Part shown: in pieces, positions 8,203 to 16,190 of the stretch
How positions within the stretch are numbered: the stretch's first letter is position 1
How the letters are laid out: each line of letters begins with the position of its first letter
Source of the DNA: Umezawaea sp049997955
GTDB taxonomy: Bacteria > Actinomycetota > Actinomycetes > Mycobacteriales > Pseudonocardiaceae
NCBI GenBank assembly: GCA_049997955.1
Contig: JAEBDY010000008.1
Span: 310,001-374,000, forward strand
DNA: 64,000 nucleotides
Reading direction: 5' to 3'
Position numbers and translations under genes: made by a program
The notes under the pieces: generated by a model
What the model was told of the DNA's origin: nothing
What the model saw: only the letters and a program-made list of their open reading frames with translations
The model's database searches: none

Positions 8203-9492
8203 CTACTCGCCCAGCAGCACCGGCAGGGCTTCGACGCCGTACACGACGGACGTCTTGCGGAACACCAAGCCGTCCTGCCTGCCGTGCAACCGCATGTTCG
8301 GGAACCTCCGCACCAGCGCCGGGTACGCGGCCCGCAGCTCCATGCGCGCCAGCTCCGCCCCGATGCAGCGGTGGATGCCGTACCCGAAGGCCAGGTGGGA
8401 CGGGGACTTGCGCGACGGGTCGAACTTCTCCATGTCGTCGCCGAGCGACTCGTCGCGGTTGGCCCCGCTCAACGAGCACACCACGACGTCGCCCTTGGCG
8501 ATCTGCTTGCCGCCGATGACCAGGTCGGTGCGCGCGAAGCGCGGGAAGGCGACCTGCACGACGGTGAGGTGGCGCAGCAGCTCCTCGACGAACGGGGTGA
8601 CCGCCGAGTCGTCGTCGCGGATCTTGGCGAACGCCTCGCGGTCCTCCAGCAGCACCAGCGCGCCGAGGGCGAGCATGCTGGCCGTGGTCTCGAAGCCACC
8701 GGTCAGCACGCCGTCGGCGAGACCGGCCAGCTCGCGGTCGCCGACCTCGTCGCCGTGCTCCTTGATGATCATGCCGAGCAGGCCGTCGCCGGGGTGTTCG
8801 CGCTGCTTCTTCACGACGTCCATGAAGTAGGCGAGCGACTCCGACATCGCGCCCAGCGACGGGTTGGCGCCCGCGAACAGGTCGAACCTGGCCATGCTGA
8901 GGCGCTGGAAGTCCTCGCGGTCCTCGTAGGGGACGCCGAGGAGTTCGCAGATGGCCAGCGACGGGATGGGCAGCGCGAACGCCTCGACCAGGTCGACCGG
9001 GCCGTCGGTGGCGGCCATGGCGTCCAGGCGTTCCTCGACGATGGCGTCGATCCGCGGGGCGAGCCTGCTGAGCCTGCGCATGGTGAACTCGGGGGTCAGC
9101 AGACGGCGCAGCCGGGTGTGCACGGGCGGGTCGGCGAACCCGAGACCGCCGGGGTTGCTGTCGGACGAGAGGCCACCGGACGTGCCGACGAGGTTCGCGA
9201 AGTCGTTGCTGAACTCCTCGACCTTGCCGAGGACCTCCTTCGACTCCTCGTACCCGGTCACCAGCCAGACGTTGATGCCGAACGGCAGCTTCAGCTTGCT
9301 GACGGGCTCGCGACGGCGCCGAACGCCGAGCTCCGGCACGGGGTCGACCCCGTTGCGGCGGAGCGGCATGAGCGCGGAGTGGGGGAAGAACGACAGCGTC
9401 GACAGGTCCAGCGGCTTCTTCTGCAACCGCGTGAGGTAACCCCGCCCGAGCCTGGCCAGCACACGAGACCGCAGATTGCCAATAGTCGTCAT
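8203..9492 (-). CDS. Cytochrome P450
   Basis: A 429-residue soluble bacterial P450 monooxygenase. The I-helix oxygen groove is TGGFETTASM (Gly-Glu-Thr-Thr), the K-helix ExxR is in FVEELLRH, and the heme loop is FGYGIHRCIGAELAR with the thiolate Cys376. FADPPVHTRLRRLLTPEFT is the usual C-helix region. The Glu before the Thr pair, instead of Asp, is common. ATG at 9492 gives a normal length; the frame stays open upstream but without P450 sequence. There is no ferredoxin gene beside it, but a ferredoxin-reductase-type flavoprotein is encoded at 10280 on the other strand. The substrate cannot be predicted. Confidence 0.93.
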   Translation of the reverse strand: MTTIGNLRSRVLARLGRGYLTRLQKKPLDLSTLSFFPHSALMPLRRNGVDPVPELGVRRRREPVSKLKLPFGINVWLVTGYEESKEVLGKVEEFSNDFANLVGTSGGLSSDSNPGGLGFADPPVHTRLRRLLTPEFTMRRLSRLAPRIDAIVEERLDAMAATDGPVDLVEAFALPIPSLAICELLGVPYEDREDFQRLSMARFDLFAGANPSLGAMSESLAYFMDVVKKQREHPGDGLLGMIIKEHGDEVGDRELAGLADGVLTGGFETTASMLALGALVLLEDREAFAKIRDDDSAVTPFVEELLRHLTVVQVAFPRFARTDLVIGGKQIAKGDVVVCSLSGANRDESLGDDMEKFDPSRKSPSHLAFGYGIHRCIGAELARMELRAAYPALVRRFPNMRLHGRQDGLVFRKTSVVYGVEALPVLLGE

Positions 9493-9766
9493 CAACCCCA
9501 CCGTCGTTCGGTTCTCAGTTCCGTCGGTAGGCGCACCTGGCCACCGGCGGGCCTCGCGACCCCTGGCTACGATAACAACGATGCCCGCGGCGACGACGCC
9601 CCCGACGGTGCGGTCTACGCGTTCAGCGGTCCCCGTGGTCCGGGAAATCACGTCCGTCGAGCCGGTGAAGATCCAGACAGGACTGACCTTGCCGCCGTTC
9701 GGGGCAACGCCGGTGGAGCGGTGACGCGGATCGCGATTCCGGGGTCGCCGGAGGTGCGCGGCGGCG

Positions 9767-10128
9767 TTGCGATCGCTGGTGGGGAGGCCGCGGCGGGCGC
9801 TGGACGCGGACACCGGGGTCGGCCGGGCGGTGGTCGCGTCGGACCCGACCGGGTACCGGGTGGACCTGTCACCGGACGCGGTAGACCTGTGGGAGTTCGA
9901 CCGGATGGTGGCCCGCGCGGCCGGGCCGTTCCGTGCCGCGGTGCCGCCGCGGGACGCGCTGGCGCGGCGACCTGCCGTTCGACGACGCCCGAGCAGCCGA
10001 GATGCGGATTTCCGCGGTGGAGGACCTGGCAGGCGCGCACGCCCGAGGTGCGGGTGCCCGCGACCAGCCGGGAACCGCTGGGGATCACCGGCGAGGCACG
10101 GCAATCAGTGTCCACTGTGGACTGATTT
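9767..10128 (+). pseudogene. Decayed SARP/BTAD transcriptional activator fragment
   Basis: In one frame from 9767 the translation reads RRALDADTGVGRAVV then DPTGYRVDLSPDAVDLWEFD, which is the end of a SARP winged-helix and the start of a bacterial transcriptional activator domain. Near 9930-9950 the homology moves to another frame, reading WRGDLPFDDARAAEMRISAVEDLAGAHARG, the next stretch of the same domain. The N-terminal DNA-binding helices and everything after BTAD are missing. So this is a remnant with at least one frameshift and two truncations. Intact relatives exist in this window at 25574, 30674 and 49818. The 9493-9766 stretch before it holds the P450 promoter region and no recognisable gene. 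Confidence 0.7.
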
Positions 10129-10279
10129 GCGAGCCGGAACCGGCGGTGCGCTTTCGGCGCGGACCCTGGGACCACCGGGTGGAACGGGTGCGTCCACCCG
10201 ATCGCACAGCGCCGACCAGCACCGGAAGGTGTAGGAGTAGAAGCCGGGTCAACGCGGGCGACCGGTGAGGGCGGGGCGG

Positions 10280-11461
10280 ATGACGATCGTGATCGTGGGT
10301 GGCGGGCTGGCTGGTGCCAAGACCGCGGAAGCCCTGCGGGCGCAGGGGTACGGCGGCGTCCTGGTGCTGGTCGCGGGCGAGGCGCACCAGCCGTACGAGC
10401 GGCCGCCGCTGTCCAAGGGGTACCTGGGCGGTCGGGACGAGCGGTCGAGCTTCCAGGCGCTGGGCGGCGGGTGGTACGCGGAGCACGACGTCGACCTGCG
10501 GCTGGGCACGACGGTGACCGCGGTGGACCTCGTGGCGCACCGGGTCGTGCTCGACGACGGGACGCGACTCGACTACGACAAGCTCGTGCTGGCCACGGGG
10601 TCGTCGCCGCGGGTGCCGTCGATCCCCGGCGCGGAGTCGGCGCTGTACCTGCGGACCGTCGAGGACTCCGACCGGTTGCGCGAGAGCTTCACGGCGGGCT
10701 CGCGGCTGGTGGTGGTCGGTGCGGGCTGGATCGGGCTGGAGGCCGCGTCGGTCGCTCGGCAGGCGGGGGTCGAGGTGACCGTCGCGCACTCGTCGGCGTT
10801 GCCGCTGCGCCGGGCGCTGGGGCCGGAGGTGGCTCGGGTGTTCGTGGACCTGCACACCGAGTACGGCGTGGGGTTCCGGTTCGACGCCGAGGTCGAGGAG
10901 ATCACCGCGACCGGGGTGCGGCTCGGCGACGGCACGGTGCTGCCCGCGGACCACGTGCTGGTGGCGGTCGGCGCGGTGCCGAACGTGGACCTCGCCGAGG
11001 GCTTGGACGTGGACGACGGCGTGGTCGTGGACGCGACGCTGCGCACCAGCGACCCGGACGTGTACGCCGTGGGCGACGTGGCGAACGCGTTCAACCCGGT
11101 GCTGGGCAAGCACCTCCGGGTGGAGCACTGGGCGAACGCGCTCAACCAGCCCGCGACCGCGGCCGCCGCGATCCTCGGCAGGGGCGCGAGCTACCAGGAG
11201 CAGCCGTACTTCTTCACCGACCAGTACGACCTCGGCATGGAGTTCGTCGGGGACATCACCGGCTACGACCGGGTGGTGTTCCGCGGGGACGTGCCGGGGC
11301 GGGAGTTCCTGGCGTTCTGGCTCAAGGGCGGGGTGGTCGTCGCGGGCGTGAACGTGAACGTCTGGGAGGTGAACGATCGGATCAAGTCGCTGATCGGCAC
11401 GTCACCCGACGTGGACCGCCTGGCCGACCCGAGCGTGGCCCTCATGGCGTCGACCAGGTGA
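10280..11461 (+). CDS. NAD(P)H:ferredoxin reductase-type FAD oxidoreductase
   Basis: A 393-residue flavoprotein of the glutathione-reductase superfamily, with the architecture of reductases that feed P450 and Rieske systems. The FAD site is IVIVGGGLAGAKTAEALR at the N terminus, the NAD(P)H site is LVVVGAGWIGLEAASVARQ near residue 145, and the second FAD motif is DVYAVGDVANAFN near 260, followed by the C-terminal interface domain. PYERPPLSKGYL is the typical loop of this group. ATG at 10280 has a purine-rich GGGGCGG leader; GTG 10265 is an alternative. It faces away from the P450 gene across the SARP remnant, so partnership with the P450 is plausible but not shown. Confidence 0.9.
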   Translation: MTIVIVGGGLAGAKTAEALRAQGYGGVLVLVAGEAHQPYERPPLSKGYLGGRDERSSFQALGGGWYAEHDVDLRLGTTVTAVDLVAHRVVLDDGTRLDYDKLVLATGSSPRVPSIPGAESALYLRTVEDSDRLRESFTAGSRLVVVGAGWIGLEAASVARQAGVEVTVAHSSALPLRRALGPEVARVFVDLHTEYGVGFRFDAEVEEITATGVRLGDGTVLPADHVLVAVGAVPNVDLAEGLDVDDGVVVDATLRTSDPDVYAVGDVANAFNPVLGKHLRVEHWANALNQPATAAAAILGRGASYQEQPYFFTDQYDLGMEFVGDITGYDRVVFRGDVPGREFLAFWLKGGVVVAGVNVNVWEVNDRIKSLIGTSPDVDRLADPSVALMASTR

Positions 11462-11512
11462 AACCGCCCGTCGAACTGTCCGAGGTGGACGGTTGCGCCG
11501 CGCTCCGGCGGT

Positions 11513-11977
11513 CTACGGGTCGAGCAGGCGCTTGGGGCCGACGCCCAGCGCGCCCAGGCGGTCGTCGGGGTTGACGAGGACGCACTTGTCGAAGGAGAGG
11601 CAGCCGCAGCCGATGCACTCGGCGAAGCGGTCGCGCATCCGTTCGAGCTTCGCGATCCTGGCGTTGACCTCCTCGCTCCAGCAGGCGGACGCGCGCTCCC
11701 AGAACTCGCGGGTCGGCGGGACGCCCTCGGGGAGCAGGGCCAGCACCCGGCCGATGGAGGCGAGCGGGATGCCGAGGTGGTGGGAGGCGCGGATGAAGGC
11801 GACCCGGCGGAGCACCTCGCGGCCGTACCGGCGCTGGTTGCCGGGCGTGCGGCGGCTGCTGATCAGGCCTTCCCCCTCGTAGAAGCGCAGGGCGGAGGTC
11901 GGGACGCCGCTGCGTTCGGAGAGCTCACCGATGGTGAGTTCCCGGATGTTCGCCGGAAGCTGGGGCACGTCGACCAC
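11513..11977 (-). CDS. soxR: Redox-sensing MerR-family activator SoxR
   Basis: A 154-residue MerR-family regulator. The winged helix is LTIGELSERSGVPTSALRFYE, followed by the dimerisation helix and the [2Fe-2S] ligand cluster CIGCGCLSFDKC (Cys121, 124, 126, 132; CX2CXCX5C), which is diagnostic of SoxR. Oxidation of the cluster by redox-cycling compounds switches the bound promoter on. In actinomycetes SoxR controls enzymes and pumps directly and answers to endogenous redox-active pigments (known for the family). The GTG start at 11977 lies 10 bases from the operator that it shares with the divergent operon at 12021. It converges on the flavoprotein gene at its 3' side. Confidence 0.95.
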   Translation of the reverse strand: MVDVPQLPANIRELTIGELSERSGVPTSALRFYEGEGLISSRRTPGNQRRYGREVLRRVAFIRASHHLGIPLASIGRVLALLPEGVPPTREFWERASACWSEEVNARIAKLERMRDRFAECIGCGCLSFDKCVLVNPDDRLGALGVGPKRLLDP

Positions 11978-11983
11978 GGTAGC

Positions 11984-12014
11984 TTGACTTCAACCTTGGT
12001 TGAAGTTTGATGCT
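11984..12014 (+). promoter_or_regulatory. SoxR-type promoter with overlong spacer and leaderless start
   Basis: TTGACT at 11984-11989 is a near-consensus -35. It is followed after a 19-bp spacer by GATGCT at 12009-12014 as the -10. Centred in the spacer is ACTTCAACC-TT-GGTTGAAGT (11987-12006), a perfect 9-bp inverted repeat. The 19-bp spacer with dyad symmetry is the hallmark of MerR/SoxR promoters. Transcription would begin about 12020-12021, so the ATG at 12021 is probably leaderless. The same site sits just upstream of soxR and could autoregulate it. Confidence 0.85.
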
Positions 12015-12020
12015 TGTCCC

Positions 12021-12602
12021 ATGAACAACCCACTACGACTCGCGGTCATCGTGAGCAGCACCCGTGACGGCCGCTTCGGACCGGTCGTCGCCTCCTGGTT
12101 CACCGGACTGGCCGAGCAGCGGGAGGACCTGGCGGTCACGGTGGTCGACCTGGCCGAGACGCCCCTGCCGGTGACGATGAGCGGACGCCCGAAACCCGAG
12201 GACGTCGCTCTGCTGTCGGCCGTCACGCCGAGGCTGGCCGAGGCGGACGCGTTCGTGGTCGTGACGCCCGAGTACAACCACAGCTACCCGGCGGCGCTGA
12301 AGAACGCGATCGACTGGCACTTCACGCAGTGGCAGGCGAAGCCCGTCGGATTCGTGTCGTACGGCGGGGTTTCCGGTGGCCTGCGGGCCGTGGAGCACCT
12401 GCGGCAGGTGTTCGCCGAGCTGCACGCGGTGACGATGCGGGACACGGTCAGCTTCCACAACGCGCACGGCCTGTTCGACGGCGACGGCGTGCCGAAGGAG
12501 CCCGTTGGGTGTGGCAGGGCGGCGGAGGTGATGCTCGACCAGCTGACCTGGTGGGGCCACGCTCTGCGGGACGCCAACGCCAAGACCCCCTACGCGGCCT
12601 GA
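12021..12602 (+). CDS. NADPH-dependent FMN reductase (SoxR target)
   Basis: A 193-residue flavodoxin-fold quinone/FMN reductase. LAVIVSSTRDGRFGPVV near the N terminus binds the FMN phosphate, VTPEYNHSYPAALKNAIDW is the family signature around residues 82-100, and FVSYGGVSGG follows. ATG 12021 is chosen because an earlier in-frame start at 12000 falls inside the SoxR promoter. The gene lies directly under the SoxR promoter and would be induced by redox-cycling agents, lowering quinone stress by two-electron reduction. It is followed after 12 bases by an ABM-domain gene in the same operon. An FMN reductase is also part of the reported Streptomyces SoxR regulon. Confidence 0.9.
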   Translation: MNNPLRLAVIVSSTRDGRFGPVVASWFTGLAEQREDLAVTVVDLAETPLPVTMSGRPKPEDVALLSAVTPRLAEADAFVVVTPEYNHSYPAALKNAIDWHFTQWQAKPVGFVSYGGVSGGLRAVEHLRQVFAELHAVTMRDTVSFHNAHGLFDGDGVPKEPVGCGRAAEVMLDQLTWWGHALRDANAKTPYAA

Positions 12603-12614
12603 GGAGGAGCGACG

Positions 12615-13190
12615 ATGCCCGATCTGGAACGCGACGACGTCGACACGGTCCTGGTCACGCGGTGGACCGCCGACGACCCCGAAGCCGCCGTCGAGGAGGC
12701 CCTCTCCGGTGACAAGCCGGACGGACTCGTCGCCACGGCGGGATTCGCGGGGCTCGACGGGGAGTCGGTGCTGCTCTACGAGCAGTGGCGCGGCAGGCCG
12801 ACCGAACGGCGGGAGGGCGCCGTCGAGTACCGGGCGTACCGCGGCCGCACCCGTCCGGACGCGCCTGCGGTCGGGTGCGTCGTGATCGTCACGGCCGAGT
12901 TCGACGGGGTCGACCCGCGGACGTGGATCGACGCGGTGTTCGACGCGCTCGAAACCGACGAGGTGCCTGCCGAAGGGGGGATCTCGGCGCACTTCCACGT
13001 CAGCGCCGACGGGACGAAGGGCCTCAACTACGCCGAGTGGACCTCGGAGGCCGCGCACGCCGCGGCGCTGGAGAACTCCGGCCAGGGCACGGTCGGGCTC
13101 GGCGAGAAGTGGCGCAGGATCAGGGAGTTCCCCGGCATGACCGGTGGCGGGTTCACCAGGTTCCGGCTGGTGCGCGAGGTCACCGCCTGA
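12615..13190 (+). CDS. Antibiotic-biosynthesis-monooxygenase-like (ABM, dimeric ferredoxin-like) protein
   Basis: A 191-residue protein that reads as two ferredoxin-like halves. The first half has DTVLVTRWTADDPEAA and ESVLLYEQWRG; the second has GCVVIVTAEFDGVDP and TKGLNYAEWTSEAAH. The strand-helix pattern with YEQW/YAEW matches ABM-type dimeric alpha-beta barrels, which include quinone-forming monooxygenases. I do not see cofactor residues. A strong GAGGAGGAG site lies before ATG 12615 and only 12 bases separate it from the FMN reductase gene, so it belongs to the SoxR operon. Oxidation or binding of a redox-active metabolite is inferred from that context. A long GC hairpin follows. Confidence 0.72.
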   Translation: MPDLERDDVDTVLVTRWTADDPEAAVEEALSGDKPDGLVATAGFAGLDGESVLLYEQWRGRPTERREGAVEYRAYRGRTRPDAPAVGCVVIVTAEFDGVDPRTWIDAVFDALETDEVPAEGGISAHFHVSADGTKGLNYAEWTSEAAHAAALENSGQGTVGLGEKWRRIREFPGMTGGGFTRFRLVREVTA

Positions 13191-13210
13191 GCGGGCGGGT
13201 GTGGGACCGA

Positions 13211-13256
13211 GCCGCCCACCCCGGCCGGGAGCACCCTTCCGGCCGGGGTGGGCGGC
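13211..13256 (+). terminator. Strong 18-bp hairpin terminator
   Basis: Left arm 13211-13228 and right arm 13239-13256 are perfect 18-bp complements (GCCGCCCACCCCGGCCGG) with a 10-base loop. It lies 20 bases after the ABM gene stop and closes the SoxR operon. A 13-base piece of the arm, CCACCCCGGCCGG, recurs in a hairpin at 23610. The following stretch to 13433 shows no gene that I can support. Confidence 0.85.
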
Positions 13257-13433
13257 TGGGCGGGGCGCTGGCGCACCGGGTCCACGCGGACCCGCGGGTC
13301 GCGCGATCTCGTGGACGTGCACGACGCCGTGCTGGACCACGGGTTCGCACCGCCGGGGACTTCCGCGTCCGTTCGGGCTAAGGGGTTCGCGCGGGCCGTC
13401 TACGGATGTGCGGACCGGTGGTCCCGGTCGAGC

Positions 13434-15212
13434 ATGGATCCCATGGGACACAGGAGATCACTGGCGCTGGTGCTGGGGGTCGTGGCGGGGGCGTCGTTGC
13501 TGACCGGCACGGCCAAGGCTGGGGTCTCGTTCGAGGTCCAGAGCCTCGACGGGACGGGGAACAACCGGGTGCACCCGGAGTGGGGCGTGGCGGGGGCGAA
13601 CTACCTGCGGGTGGCGCCCGCGAACTACGCGGACGGGGTCGGCGTGCCCGTGAGCGGGCCCAGCGCGCGCTACCTGAGCAACCGGGTGTTCGCGGACGGC
13701 GGGGTGACGCGGCCGTCCGAGCGGGTGACGCAGTGGGGCACGGCGTGGGGGCAGTTCCTCGACCACTCGTTCGGGCTGCGGGTCGGGTCGAACGAGCAGG
13801 GGCTCATCCCGTTCGTCAACGGCGCTCCGATGGAGGACTTCCACAGCGACATCCCGGTCGTGCCGTTCGCTCGCAGCGCGGCGGCGCCGGGGACCGGGGT
13901 CACGACGCCGAGGGAGCAGCCGAACGAGCTGAACTCCTACCTGGACGCGGAAGCCGTGTACGGCACCAGGCCCGACCGGCTGGCGTGGATGCGGGAGGGC
14001 GCGGAACTGCTGATGCCGGACAACCTGCTGCCGCGGCGGGACGCGCGGGGGGACGTCGCCACCGCGCCGGGCGCGGACGACCCGGTCGGGATGGGGGCGC
14101 GGGCGGTCGTGACCGGCGACGACCGGGGCAACGAGAACGTGTCGCTCACGGCCGTGCAGACGCTGTTCGCCCGTGAGCACAACAGGATCGTGGCGCTGCT
14201 GCCGTCGTGGCTGCCGGACGAGCAGAGGTTCCAGCTGGCGCGGAAGGTCGTGATCGCCACGCAGCAGCACATCACGTACACCGAGTTCCTGCCCGCGCTG
14301 GGGGTCCGGCTGGCCCCGTACCGGGGGTACGACCCGTCGGTCGACGCGACGCTGTCGAACGAGTTCGCGACCGTCGGGTACCGGGCGCACAGCATGCTGC
14401 GGGGCAACGTGCTGGTGAAGACCGAGGCCTCCCGCTACTCGGCGCGGCAGCTCGACGCGTTGCGCGCCAAGGGGGCGCTGGTCGTGACGCGCGGGAGCCG
14501 GGTGGAGATCACCATCCCGCCCGCGCTGGGCGCGTTCCGGCCGGAGCTGGTGGGCGAGGTGCAGCTCGGGCCGCTGTTGCAGGGCTTGGCGTCGCAGGCC
14601 CAGTCGCGCAACGACGAGCAGATCGACGACGTGGTGCGCAGCCTGGCGCTGACGCCGCCGGGGTGCGAGCCGAACTGCCCGACGGCGATCTTCGACATCG
14701 CGGCGATCGACGTGGAACGCGGGCGGGACCACGGCATGCCGTCGTACAACGAGCTGCGGAAGGCGTACGGGCTGGCCCCGAGGGCGTCGTTCCAGGCCAT
14801 CACCGGCGAGTCGACCGAGGCCTTCCCCGTCGACGCCGAGCTGACGCCCGGTGCGGAGGTCGACGACCCGGACAGCATCGACTTCGTGCGGCCCGGTGTG
14901 CGGCGAACCAGTGTCGCGGCGCGGCTGAAGGCGTTGTACGGGGACGTTTCCACGCTGGACGCGTTCGTCGGGATGGGCGCGGAGCCGCACGTGGCGGGCA
15001 CCGAGTTCGGCGAGCTGCAACTGGCGATCTGGCGGAAGCAGTTCACCGCCATGCGGGACGGCGACCGGTTCCACCTGGACAACGACCCGGTGCTCGCGGT
15101 GGTGCGGCAGCGGTTCGGCATCGACCACCGGCACGGCCTCGGTGACCTGATCGCGCTGAACACCGACATCCCCCGGCGCGATCTGGCCCGCAACGTGTTC
15201 CGCACGTCCTAG
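13434..15212 (+). CDS. Secreted animal-type (peroxidasin/cyclooxygenase superfamily) heme peroxidase
   Basis: A 592-residue peroxidase with a signal peptide (RRSLALVLGVVAGASLL, cleavage near GTAKAG). Family motifs in order: WGQFLDHSFGL with the distal His; DDRGNENVSLTAVQTLFAREHNRIV; the proximal heme-His segment EFATVGYRAHSML; and DVERGRDHGMPSYNELR near residue 430. The Arg-Asp-His block and the Asn-Glu-Asn-Val block are as in peroxidasin and myeloperoxidase. The expected reaction is H2O2-dependent oxidation of halides or phenolics outside the cell. The start could be ATG 13434 or 13443. It is followed after 9 bases by a two-component system, so co-transcription is possible. Confidence 0.9.
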   Translation: MDPMGHRRSLALVLGVVAGASLLTGTAKAGVSFEVQSLDGTGNNRVHPEWGVAGANYLRVAPANYADGVGVPVSGPSARYLSNRVFADGGVTRPSERVTQWGTAWGQFLDHSFGLRVGSNEQGLIPFVNGAPMEDFHSDIPVVPFARSAAAPGTGVTTPREQPNELNSYLDAEAVYGTRPDRLAWMREGAELLMPDNLLPRRDARGDVATAPGADDPVGMGARAVVTGDDRGNENVSLTAVQTLFAREHNRIVALLPSWLPDEQRFQLARKVVIATQQHITYTEFLPALGVRLAPYRGYDPSVDATLSNEFATVGYRAHSMLRGNVLVKTEASRYSARQLDALRAKGALVVTRGSRVEITIPPALGAFRPELVGEVQLGPLLQGLASQAQSRNDEQIDDVVRSLALTPPGCEPNCPTAIFDIAAIDVERGRDHGMPSYNELRKAYGLAPRASFQAITGESTEAFPVDAELTPGAEVDDPDSIDFVRPGVRRTSVAARLKALYGDVSTLDAFVGMGAEPHVAGTEFGELQLAIWRKQFTAMRDGDRFHLDNDPVLAVVRQRFGIDHRHGLGDLIALNTDIPRRDLARNVFRTS

Positions 15213-15221
15213 CATCGGGGA

Positions 15222-16190
15222 ATGCGCATGGGGTCGCGCGGCCTGGTCGTGCTGGGGTGCTCGGGACTGCTGGGTTTCGGCGGGCTGCTGTGGGCGATCA
15301 GCCACACGCCGCGGCCGAGCCTGCCCGTGGTCGTCGTGATCGTGCTGGTGGTGGTCACGACGACCGTCGGTCCGTGGGTGGCGCTCGTGCACGCCAGGCT
15401 GCGCGACGACCCGGAGGCGAACGGCCTGTTCCGGGTGGTGGTGGCGACCGCGGTGGCGATCGCCCTCGGCGGCGTCGTCCTCGCGGTGGTGCTGAGCCAC
15501 CGCGAGGACCTGGCGTCGCCCGCGGTGATGCTGTCGGTGATGGGGGCGGGCGGGATCGCGATGATCGGCGCGGTGGTGTTCCCGTGGCTGTTCCTTACCA
15601 CCAGGACGCTCGCCAGGGAACGCGCCGCCAGGGCTCGCGCGGAGGAACGCGCGGACCTGGCGGCGCACCTGCACGACTCGGTGCTCCAGGCGTTGACGCT
15701 GATCCAGAAGCAGGCCGACTCGACGGAGGTCCGCAAGCTGGCCCGGAGCACCGAACGGGACCTGAGGTCGTGGCTGTACGGGCGGCAGCCGGTGGCGGGC
15801 AACGACTTCTCCGCCGCCGTCACCGCGACCGCCGAGGTCGTGGAGGACGCGTTCGACGTGGTCGTGGAGCTGGTTTCCGTCGGCACGTGCGCGATGGACA
15901 CGCGGTCGCGCGCGGTCGTCGGGGCGATGCGGGAAGCGCTGACGAACGCGGCGAAGCACGGCGGGGTGCGGCGGGTGTCGGTGTTCGCGGAGGTGAGCGA
16001 ATCCGAGGTGTTCGCCCTGGTCCGCGATCGGGGGCGCGGGTTCGACCGGGTCCGCAGCGGAGCCGATCGGCGCGGCATCGCCGACTCCATCGAGCGGCGG
16101 ATGCGGCACGAGGGTGGGCGCGCGACGATCCGGACCGCGCTCGGCGAGGGCACCGAGGTGGAGCTGCGGATGCCGTTGGGGCGCAGGTGA
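15222..16190 (+). CDS. Membrane sensor histidine kinase (NarL/DesK group)
   Basis: A 322-residue kinase. Four hydrophobic stretches lie in the first 125 residues (about 8-24, 33-55, 75-95, 105-125) with little extracytoplasmic sequence, so it probably senses the membrane or a small ligand. A short charged coiled segment leads into the HisKA_3 dimerisation helix DLAAHLHDSVLQALTLIQ with the phospho-His near residue 150. The ATPase domain follows, with the N box in MREALTNAAKHG and the G box region VRDRGRGFD. The GTGA overlap with the next gene couples it to its response regulator. It starts 9 bases after the peroxidase stop. The signal is unknown. Confidence 0.9.
   Translation: MRMGSRGLVVLGCSGLLGFGGLLWAISHTPRPSLPVVVVIVLVVVTTTVGPWVALVHARLRDDPEANGLFRVVVATAVAIALGGVVLAVVLSHREDLASPAVMLSVMGAGGIAMIGAVVFPWLFLTTRTLARERAARARAEERADLAAHLHDSVLQALTLIQKQADSTEVRKLARSTERDLRSWLYGRQPVAGNDFSAAVTATAEVVEDAFDVVVELVSVGTCAMDTRSRAVVGAMREALTNAAKHGGVRRVSVFAEVSESEVFALVRDRGRGFDRVRSGADRRGIADSIERRMRHEGGRATIRTALGEGTEVELRMPLGRR

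Noticed and set aside
9493..9766. Small ORFs between the P450 and the SARP remnant
   Set aside because: No homology or ribosome binding sites; GATAACAA-type promoter sequence for the P450 is more likely.
13257..13433. In-frame upstream extension of the peroxidase gene from 13248
   Set aside because: It would place the signal peptide in the middle of the protein and start inside the terminator arm.
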